DNA of 64,000 bases, from the NCBI RefSeq assembly GCF_037975245.1, contig NC_092562.1:20225054-20289053 (forward strand). Direction: 5' to 3'. Position numbers and translations under genes: made by a program. This stretch comes from Apostichopus japonicus (taxonomy: Eukaryota > Echinodermata > Holothuroidea > Aspidochirotida > Stichopodidae). A model generated the notes under the pieces. The model saw only the letters and a list, made by a program, of their open reading frames with translations, was not told where the DNA came from and did no database searches. Of this stretch, positions 12,458 to 24,800 are shown piece by piece (position 1 is the stretch's first letter; every line of letters begins with the position of its first letter).

Positions 12458-13305
12458 GTAATAGATTACGAAGTACCCTCAGTGCTCGCTCTTTACTCCG
12501 TTGATCTATATGTTATATTTTTTGTATGTGATAGCGAGATTCAAAGTTCGTCGTTACTACTAACACACGAACATCTAAGCCGCGTTGTATCCATACCACC
12601 ATCACCAGTCCTCGGGATTGAATATTTTGGGCGCCACTGGAATCTCATAGACCTAGTTAGCGTTAAAAAGCGTTAAAAACACATCTCAGTAGGTATTCAG
12701 ACCGTAGTGGCAAACCTGTACGATATATATATATATATAGGCATATAGTCAGCGCACAAGATTGAATATTATTTTAAAATCTAGTAGAAATGTAACCAAT
12801 AAGGCTTTGATTCTTAATTCATAATATTCTGTGAATAAAAAGGAAATATGAGGATTATTCTGATAGTTACGTCGAATTTACCGGCATCGGCTATGCCTAT
12901 GTAATCACCGTTCACAACTTTGTATTCGCCAGCCTGAAATTAAGCGAAACAAAAGTTAAGGTAAGCTAGGTCTTACTGTTTTGTCTTGTTTTATTTTGCT
13001 TTACTTGGTTTACATTTTGTCTTCATTTTACTATTTTAAAATTTAAGCATTCAATTTGATCGTAATGTGTTAACGTGATTCATAGAATAATGTCCTTTAT
13101 ACAACACCTCATTGTATTCTGGTCATTTGATTGGTCAATTGCTCGTTGATTGCATGCAAAATCCGCTCTATTCCACTCTATGAAATAGAACCATGTGTTA
13201 TACTTTTTTGGTAGCACTTTTTTTCAATGGTAAGAGAGCAGAGAAACCTGTCTGTTCCAAACAGTCTGTTGCATGAGTGCATTTTACCCATCTTAATATA
13301 ATATG

Positions 13306-13484
13306 TTGTATAAAACAAATTTATGAATGGTTTCCATTCGTGCAATAGTGCAAATATTTCATTCGTTGAAAGATGTTATTTGTTCCATTCAGCTGGGCAG
13401 CGCCTCGTTGAATGGAACATTCCATCTTTCAAATCATGAAATATTTGCAATATTGCACTCATAACCATTCATTATTTGTATAAT
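13306..13484. repeat. Large near-perfect palindrome (fold-back element)
   Basis: Two arms of about 80-85 bp match as reverse complements with few mismatches, around a 15-nt GC-rich loop at 13,393-13,407. The arms include GCAAATATTTCAT, TTGAAAGATG and GTTCCATTCA wording on the left and their inverses on the right. There is no open frame. The size and AT-rich arms suit a fold-back or MITE-type DNA element. Confidence 0.75.
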
Positions 13485-13559
13485 ATAGATCACAGCGTAT
13501 TCAACGCCAGTGAAATTATAGTGTCGTATGAATTAAAAGGCATTATACTTGTTCAAAAC

Positions 13560-15926
<2,367 letters not shown>

Positions 15927-16084
15927 AATAATACGACGCGGATTAAAATAATCCGAATTTCTAAAACTTCTGCTCAATTCAGCAGAAATCAGTAAGTCGC
16001 TTTGCCTTTACAACCATGCCGACAATCTTCTCTATAAAATAGTTTCAATTCCTGCTACTCCTTGTCACTTTCGGTGATCATGCA

Positions 16085-16117
16085 CTGAAGAAGAGCTAGT
16101 TTTGCTCGAAAGCTCTG
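16085..16117 (+). ncRNA. Hammerhead-like motif in PLE 3' region
   Basis: CTGAAGA (16,085-16,091) is followed by a potential four-base stem II, GAGC (93-96) with GCTC (16,104-16,107), and then GAAA (16,108-16,111). Hammerhead ribozymes use CUGANGA, stem II and GAAA in this order, and such motifs are known in Penelope-like elements. One extra A lies before stem II, and stems I and III are not convincing by eye. Cleavage activity is not implied. Confidence 0.35.
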
Positions 16118-16240
16118 CAAAAACCAAACATTGGCTGTTTTACTTCCAATCACTTACCTAATTCAATTTTTGTATCTCACTCGAGATCCAGCCTTTCTCT
16201 AAATGCAGCATAGTTGTTGAACAGTTTTTCCGTTATTCCT

Positions 16241-16262
16241 ATATATATATATATATATATAT
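16241..16262. repeat. (TA)n microsatellite
   Basis: About 11 TA units at the right border of the Penelope-like element, followed by AT-rich sequence to about 16,340. Confidence 0.9.
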
Positions 16263-16820
16263 AGCCTAGTGGTAAGGGTGTATAAAATATAAAGTATAAA
16301 ATATATATAATATACATATATAAAAATATATATATAATATACTGAGTAACGACGTGCTGTAAATGGTCAAAACTAGGCTAACATACTCACAGGAGGCATA
16401 TTTTGTGTAAATGTGCCAAACAATATGTTGCTAAAATGTGCTAGTTTGGAGGGATAAAAGCCATATGTTAGTTCGAATATGTCCCACTTCATGTGAATTA
16501 GGGAATGTACAGGTCTTCCCAGAGATGTCCGTCAGAGATTCCTCAAAGGAAAACTAGAAATGATAGATATGACAGCGCCCTCTCTTTATTAAGGGGGCGG
16601 CTGGAGATCCCATTAGGAGGATCAAGTGAGCCATTAAACATATAACATAAATGTATTGATGTAAAATATTAATAAATATTATATAAAAACATCATTATCA
16701 TTGATTTTGCCTGAGAACTCTCAGGAGAGTAAGTATTAGTAATATAAAATAATAACATATTAAAACAATGTTACTAATATAGCATTTTAATACTAGACTT
16801 GTAACATAACTGCGCATGTA
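16263..16820. other. No gene recognised
   Basis: AT-rich sequence without a recognisable gene or clear repeat boundary. Confidence 0.4.
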
Positions 16821-16824
16821 TGCC

Positions 16825-17012
16825 TGTAAATATTCCGTACAGTCAGGTATTGCGCATAAGTCGTGACTGGCGATAGGAGGTGGGTGGGGGGGGGGGCGTA
16901 TCGCCCATTTTTTTTTAACTTCAATGCCATGCCGACAATATTCTCTTATAAAAAAAAAAGTTTCAATTCCTGCTACTCCTTGTCACTTTCTGTTGTCATG
17001 CACTGAAGGCGA
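16825..17012 (+). mobile_element. Internally deleted Penelope-like relic
   Basis: About 16,832-16,862 matches the coding segment near 15,033-15,065 of the larger element (shared ATATTCCGTACAGTCA). About 16,920-17,012 then matches its 3' region near 16,010-16,105 (shared TTTCAATTCCTGCTACTCC and CATGCACTGAAG). Roughly 950 bp between these anchors is replaced by a short G-rich linker. Both parts are diverged, so this is an independent, older deletion copy. Confidence 0.65.
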
Positions 17013-17260
17013 GTTAGTTTCTCATTCCTTAGTACTTAAGAACTTAAATCCCATTCAATCGAAATCTCTCCCTCACTAGCTCTTTGTCTTTTTTGTCCCC
17101 TGACTTCGGGTTCTTTCCTCCGTTCACCCAGGGAGTTGTTATACTCCCTGATTCACCCATGACTTTCTATTCAATGCTATTGTAACCAGGGAGTTCTTTC
17201 CATAACAACTCCCTGTTGTAACGATACTTCACTTATCAACCATTCCCTGGCTCAACCAAG

Positions 17261-18284
17261 CAGTGGCGTCACCAGACTTTTCAGTCTGGGGGACACAGGG
17301 GAGGCACCATCATTTGATGGGGGGGGGGCACTTAGGTGGATACGGATCGCCGTCCTGGGGGAGGGGTCTAAGGGGAGGGGAAAATTTGGAAAATTTTCGC
17401 ATACGGAAGATGGGCTAGATGCAAAATGGTGCCACATTTGATGCTAAATTCGATCTGAAGATATCTCCAGAAATTGCTATTTTTGAGGTAATGATTTTAA
17501 CAACGCGCAGAATTTTCCAGAGGATATGAACCACATGCTGTCGATATTATGCCTAACCCTATCAATGGAACCTACATTTGTTGAATTAATGTGTGCATGA
17601 CCCCCGACTCCTTTCTTGTCCTTCTCGTTTTCTCCCATTATCTATTAAGATGATAACAGGTTCCAGCATCGTTATTGGCTCCTATCAGGGATCTGACCAT
17701 GCAATCCAAAGTTTGATCACACATCGAGTATGGCTCAGTATGCAGGTGTGAACATTCGCCATTTGTTCCTACAAGCATCTGACCTCAAATGACCTCTGCA
17801 CCCCCTACACAACAGGGTTAATATATGGGTCCACAAATATAGGCAAGTATGGTGCCTGCGGACCCTCACATTCTCACATTTCGTCAGCTCCTAACCTGAG
17901 CCAGAACAGGGAAATTCATCGTTTTGAACGATGAGTCATGTAGCTCGCGAAGCGGACGTGTATAGCCGCTGGTATCATATGGCGTGAGCACTGACACTTT
18001 CAATGTAAATATCGACACCTGTTGTGATGGCGCGGGTTACGACTTCGATACCCGACGGTCAAGGATAAACTTTTTCATTTTTTCGCAGCTCATTTGAAGA
18101 AAATACGAATTACTGTGCTTCTTTGTTCTTATGAAAAACCAACTCAGATGATGGGAGTTGAATATAGCAAAATATATATATATTTTTTTACCAACCCAAA
18201 TCTCAGATGGGGGGCACTCGGGGGGCACTAGGTTTTCCAGGGGGGGCACGTGCCCCCTGCCCCCCCCCCTTGGCGACGCCACTG
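17261..18284. mobile_element. hAT-superfamily element with perfect 8-bp TSD (1,024 bp)
   Basis: The left end CAGTGGCGTCACCAGAC and the right end (CAGTGGCGTCGCCAAGG on the minus strand) are terminal inverted repeats of the hAT type. The flanks are identical 8-mers CAACCAAG at 17,253-17,260 and 18,285-18,292. Poly-G or poly-C tracts lie inside both ends. I see no transposase, so it is non-autonomous. The single perfect duplication suggests a relatively recent insertion. Confidence 0.88.
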
Positions 18285-18736
18285 CAACCAAGACAACTGA
18301 TCCTCAAAAAAAACAAAAAACAACGTTGTCTTTTCTTTGATAAAAAATCTAGATATTATCCCCCGCAGGACCTCTTGTGAGGTCGATCAGGTGTAAAACT
18401 TCTTCACTACCGAGTTTTGCCATCTTTTGTCGTCTTTCCACATCATTGCATTTATTGGTTACAAATCACCAGTATCTTAATTTTTCACGACCAAGTTGAC
18501 GTAGGCCTATACATCTACTTGCATTTAATTATGCAACCCGTTTTAATTCACAGAAAAAAAAAACATGCTAATGGAATTCTGAATGCATTGCAGATTACTG
18601 CTGGCGTGTCAACAGTTGTGTGTCAAACTGTATCGTTGGTAATATACTGTCATATATATACATATAATACTATATACATTTCATTTAACGTGTGATCTCT
18701 ATATTTGCCAGTGTACCACATGAGAATCGAGGGGAA

Positions 18737-18827
18737 ATGGATCGCAGGAATTCGAAGGAAGACTTGATCCCATTACTACCCAATGATCAAGACCGCGATA
18801 AGAACAGCAACAAGTTAGAAGAGAAAG
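18737..18827 (+). CDS. SLC32-like gene, coding exon 1
   Basis: Encodes the first 30 residues plus one base of codon 31. The donor is AAAG|GTCAAA. It contains the DLIPLL acidic dileucine motif, a type of signal that sorts membrane proteins to endosomal or synaptic vesicles. The start codon at 18,737 is the first ATG of the aligned frame after a possible 3' splice site. Confidence 0.7.
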
Positions 18828-21800
18828 GTCAAATTATTCTTTCTTTTTATATTTTCTTATTTAAATATATACTTAGCAATTTTTCAATACAGAATCAAGT
18901 CGAGGACATTCATATTTTTAGTTATGAATGTAAGTTTAATGATTTGGTTTGAGCAAGCCTGGACCAGGAAATCATTTTATATAGGCTTACCAGGTACATT
19001 AGTACTAAATATTTCCAGCGAGTAATTTGTACATTGGCATTGTTGCAACATTGGCATTGTTACTTTGGCATTGTTGCAAAAGAAATCGAACTATCACATT
19101 CATCAAGAGAAAATTGAACAGATAAAATGCCAAGTATTGAAATAATTTAAACATGCCTTTTAATAAGCCATGATTAATTTATGAAGAATGTCTAAAATAT
19201 TATATCAAATATGGAAGTTTTTAATATAATTATGCACATTCCTATTTGAGAGAAATTTCCATTTTCTTAAAAGTTTAATTACTTCATCAATCAAGGGTAA
19301 ATGTTCTTTATTACATAATTTTTCAAAGTCTAACTGAAAATTCGTGCTGGTAATTCATGAATGAGATATGCTGACGGCAATATTGAACTGTTTTTGCAAG
19401 GGAATGTACCATAAGAGTACAAGATTGATTTGAAAAGTGGAGTAGTTCCGCTTTTTGTTTATGTGAAACTGGTTACTTTTTGTAAGTAAGAAACATCTTC
19501 TTCTGCCAGTGCCCTGAAATTCGACAATTTGTTTTTGCACAAACATGTATAGACAATCTTTCCTTAAAATCAACATGTTGACTAAAAATTGGCCAGACGA
19601 TTGGGAACCCCTCCCCCACCCACCAAAAGAATAAGAACGAAAACAGTCAACTGTCTAGTGTGGATGACATTTCTCACTCTCTACACTCCCTCAGTGCTCC
19701 TATAACGTAGTGGAGAGGGAGGGGGTGGGGGAGGGTGGGGGAGGGCAGTCGGGTTCAAAACCTTTTCATAAGCCTCTCTTCAGTTGTACTGTATTTCTTC
19801 ACTAGTTTTCTGGTGTATATACCCCTTTAACCAACCACTCGCTGGTCTCCCACTGGTGCCTTTAGTGTAAACTGCCTCTTGCAGAATAAAATGTTTCAAA
19901 ATTAACTTTCCCAATCCCTTCAAAAAGTAAATAGTCTGCAATAATGTGTTTACTAATACCCGTTTTACTCAACACCGGTTATCAAATATTACTTGATGTA
20001 TTCTAAGTATGACCAACATTTGGTGCAAAATTTGTCAGCCTATTTGGATAATTCCAGTGGCATATACAGCAGAGGGGGGGGGGGGGCAAGAACCCTTTAG
20101 TCCAATATCGTGCCCCTTCCCCCCTCCCCTCCCCAGCCACAATGAAATTGGTGAGCCAAAATACTAGGCATAAAAGTATTGGACAAAAATTGCACAATGC
20201 AGTCAAAGCAAAACCTATGTTCTAAATATGAAGAATATTTGGCTGCATCTCACTAAGCCCAGGAGGCTGGATTGTGTTATGTATTGCAATCTGAGAGGGA
20301 TTTTGGGGAATTTTTGTTTGGTACAACACGCACCAACAGATAGTGGCACTCGGCATAGAAGGTGGTATCTACTTGTCCCCCCCCCCCAAAAAAAAACACA
20401 CACACACTTGTTGCCCCTATCAGTTAACCCATATGGAAATATCTGGTCACAACACAGGATATTTCATTGGTCTTTAAGGGAAGGGAAAATCAGTTAACAA
20501 GTACAAAATTAATATTCTAGCAATAGTTCTGACTAAACACAAAACCATCCATGCACTGCATCGGGGGTAATCCGTGTATCACGAATGTGTATCGGCACCT
20601 GGCTAAGCACAACACCATCCATGCATTGCATAGGGAGCTCATATGTGTATCGCGAATGTGTATCGACACCTGGCGAAACACAACACCATCCATGCATTGC
20701 ATAGGAGCTCATATGTGTATCGCGAATGTGTATCGACACCTTGCTAAGCACAACACCACCCATGCACTGTATAGGAAGTCATCCGTGTATAACGAACGTG
20801 TATCGACACCTGGCGAAACACAACACCATCCATGCACTGCATATAGGAGGTCATCCGTGTATCACGAATGTGTATCGACACCTTGCTAAGCACAACACCA
20901 CCCATGCACTGTATAGGAAGTCATCCGTGTATCACGAATGTGTATCGACACCTGGCGAAACACAACACCATCTATGCACTGCATGATAATTCACCATATA
21001 CAAAATGAACCGCCAAAGTGTATATAGAGCTCCAGGACTATATATAATAAGCATATACGATATAGCATTCGGTGTTCATGGGCCTTGTTCTCTTGCTTCT
21101 CGGCCTTTTGGCTAAGATCATGTGTAGTATCTGTTCCCTTTCGAGGGGATTGGTGATGCACACCCGACGATGATCACACAGTCACAGTATGGATGCAAGG
21201 GGACTGGGGTTGAGAGCGGATCAGTCGTTTGGTAGTTTGGATTTCCTGCCCAGGTTCTTTCCTGCAGGGTCGACTTTTCCTTAAAAAAGTCTCTTGTTTC
21301 AGAACCCATACATGTATAGTGTTTCAATGGATACATTATCATGTAAAATGTCCACAATCACATGCAATATCAGAAACCTCACCAATATGACATTCGAAGA
21401 TTCTATTAAACTTATAAATAGACTATAGCCCACTGATATTATAATAAAGAATTTTTATTTATCAATATTGAAGCTAGAAAGTTTATTAGCGTACTGAAAG
21501 TAATAATTTGTTGTGTGATTCTCTGAAATTAATATTTTTTTAATTTTATAATAAATATCACTGTTTAACTACTGGTATATGGTTTACACAGCTACACGAT
21601 ATATGCTATCAGGCATATTTTCCTTTTTTTTATAAACAAGTGGAAGTAGCGGGTGGATTTTTAATTAATTAATTAATTTATATCATATCGATGAAAATTC
21701 CCTAATGATCGCAAACGGAGGTAGTGATCTATACATCAGTAAAATAAGAAGAAAAAAAGAAGAAATAATGACTTTACCGTTGAACAGAAATTAATCATAT

Positions 21801-24800
21801 TGTAAAGTTAATTATTAGTGAGAAAGGGGGTCGCTTGAATACTAACTATACAATTGACAGGGTAAGGTGCTCAATTTTAAAAGGTATCCTTTTGGGTGGA
21901 CAATTTTATCATTGTACCCCCATTTCCAATGATAAATTAAGCTTGCTCAGTTCATTTTTATTAATAATTTCATTAATAATAATAATAATAAAAAAAAATT
22001 ATAATAATAATCAGAGGTTATTTTTACGACGCTTAAGCGACCACAAATGTGGGAGAAACCCGCAAGGGATTATTGATTACAACTTACACGTCAGCTTGCT
22101 TCTGAGTTCAACATGTTAGCCCCAATTTGGAATCAGAGTCAATTTAGAAAGTCATTTCAAATGGAAAAACCGTAGATTTCTCTTGGATGAAAACCCCACT
22201 TTCTATGACCCGGCCGCGAATATTTTTTCCCCAAACTGAACTGACACTGAAACTATTTCCTCTATTCTGACTGGCTCTCAGCGAGCACGTGATATACTTT
22301 AGTATTCAACATGGACCCTCCATACTCTGTCGATATCAGTATGATCAACACAAACAAATTCAAGATATTCACATTAGCAACTTTCCAGAAATTTTGGTAG
22401 GTATATATGAACGAAAGTATACAGTGTTCTTAACACAATGAAGCAACTATTCCCAGCTACTGCGCCCATTATAGGCAGTCGTCGATCGTTTGTTTACTCG
22501 CTTGACTCCGCTCTACACAACACATGTAATGTAGCCTAGGCCTGTACTGTGTATAGTATACAACACAATAAAACAAAGTTCATTTGTATTTGTATACATG
22601 TAGCCGATGTACATATGTACGAGGTGTTTGTGTACATTCGGAGTTGCGATACTTTTAGTTTTATAATCAGAAATTCAAAATGTATTCAGTCAATGAATCG
22701 AATATACAGTGGCCATGAAGACGGCGAGCGAGTGTGTGCCAGCCAGTGAGTGTACACAAAAAATGGCATTTGACGATGTGTCTGTGTCTTTTGACTTCGG
22801 TTAACTAGTTGTAGATAGCCTTATAAACTATACGTACGGAAACACAGATGTTTACCGGCACCATTACTTTAGAAGTTCTTGTACATGGTGACCTAGTAGG
22901 CCTGCATTAACCGTATATACGTATTCGTATTAGTTCGAGATCTCAAATTCACTAATATAGGCCCTATACCGCCCTTACAGTAGCTCTTGATAACTGGAAG
23001 CCTCACATTGTATCTACATGTAGGCACACTTAGGCCTACAGACTTTAACTTAGCCTGTATAAGGCCTAAACACGTATTTTTGACATGATGCGGCCCATGA
23101 GGATTGGTATGATCGACACTAACAGTGTCACATACATTCATTGATAAACGCAGACTACCATTCCGGTTTTGATCAGCCAATCAGAATCGAGGAAATAATT
23201 TCAGTGTCAGTTCAGTTTGGGGAAAAAAATATTTGCGACCCGGCCGGGTATCGAAACCGAAACATCCCGATTGCTAAGCTTTTATTCATGATGTATACGG
23301 GTATCTATATCAGTTTATACCGCCGTGAAACCGTCTCTACAAGGTTGTTGGCAGTTATAAATTATCTTCTCAAAAGTACCTAACCTTTTCCCAACAAAGC
23401 GAAGCACGGTTTGTTTCCCCTCGCGATTGTTGATGATGCATGTCATTTTTGTGATTTGATCTGAAGACTTAAGTTATAAGAGGGAAATGTTAAGAATGGA
23501 TGTAAAGCATGCGGTTTTAATTATGTGTAAAATTAACACATATTTATGTGTAAAATATAATATGCGGTTTTTAATTATGTGCGGTTTTAAATATGCGGAT
23601 TTAATTATGTGCAAATTTAATTATGTGTAAAATTAACACATAATTATGTGTAAAATTAACAAAATTGTGCGGTTTCAATTGTGTTAGTTTTTAAAGGATT
23701 TCCTGTCAAGTATAGGCTGCCATGTTTGTCTATCAAAGGCGGACTAGTTGGAATTTTAATGAATGGTTTAAATTATTGCGTCATTCTAGCGTAATTATCT
23801 TACCACTTTACTGACACAATTCATAACCGCAGTAAATTATTTTATTTGATGCTAAAATATTTTGTCGCCCAGACTTTTCCCCAGCGTTAATCGTAAACAC
23901 AAAAAGGATTTTTGGTTTGTTTTTGGTATGCAATATAGTTTTTGCTTCTGCATTATAAATGCATAACGAATCTCGACAACATGCAGTCATGCGCAAGCCA
24001 TAATGAACTGTGGTTATTTCTGTATATCAATATCGGATCACTGCAGTTGGACGTTATTCGTTAATCGGTCCGCTGGCACTGACCACTGGCCGGGCAATAT
24101 GGTGGTGGCTCAAAGGGAGCCATCGCCTTATTGGGCGAGTGTAAAATTAGCCATAGCGCATGTATACAGAACGATATAGGAATAAAACGTGATGGATGCA
24201 AAGAAAATATATATTTTTTATAAAGTATTCGACCACGCGTAACGCTCTTCATAATGTATATATGCTTATTCCTTTTGGTTTTGTTTTAGATCATAATGAC
24301 AGGGGAAACCAACACGAAGAATTAAGTAGTAACTGGCAAGCTGGATGGAACATTATCAACGGACAGCAAGGGGCATCCCTTTTAGGGGCACCATTTGCAG
24401 TAGGTGTTGGGGGTTTCTGGTCATTAATCCCTTTAACACTGATAGCTCTAATCGGGAACTACTCATCAAAGGTACCGTTCACAGGCTTTCAAATATTTCA
24501 CAATAGGGTGACTTACAAGGCCGCGATTCATTGCTAATACTGATGTTCTAACCCAATCCATTAACCTCTGGCGAGTGAAAACAAGGAATTTAATTGCAAG
24601 GTCGAGACGACAAGAAAGTTATTTGCAGTGGTTATATATACAACAGTCATATTTTGTATCTTCTGTGTAAAGTCTATCCAGTGTATACTATTATTAATGC
24701 GGGTAATTTCATATATTATAAATTGGGCTGTCGTTATGTATTCAATTAATCTGATAAGGAGAACCATGCAGTTTTTGACAATTCACTATATACCAGTATT

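Larger units (their letters stand above)
9765..13300. other. No gene recognised; hairpin and simple repeats
   Basis: No supported gene. The minus-strand open frames at about 10,556-10,936 and 10,952-11,182 show no recognisable domain. A GC-rich patch at about 11,030-11,120 stands out from its AT-rich surroundings. The other notable items (hairpin, GA and TA tracts, two-copy repeat) are listed separately. Confidence 0.45.

Noticed and set aside
20517-20986. Overlapping open frames on both strands with repeated Cys/His-containing peptides
   Set aside because: Simultaneous open frames on both strands of a 70-bp minisatellite; not zinc fingers.
21092-21136. Functional U2 snRNA gene
   Set aside because: Homology ends after about 45 nt; no Sm site or 3' stem-loops follow.
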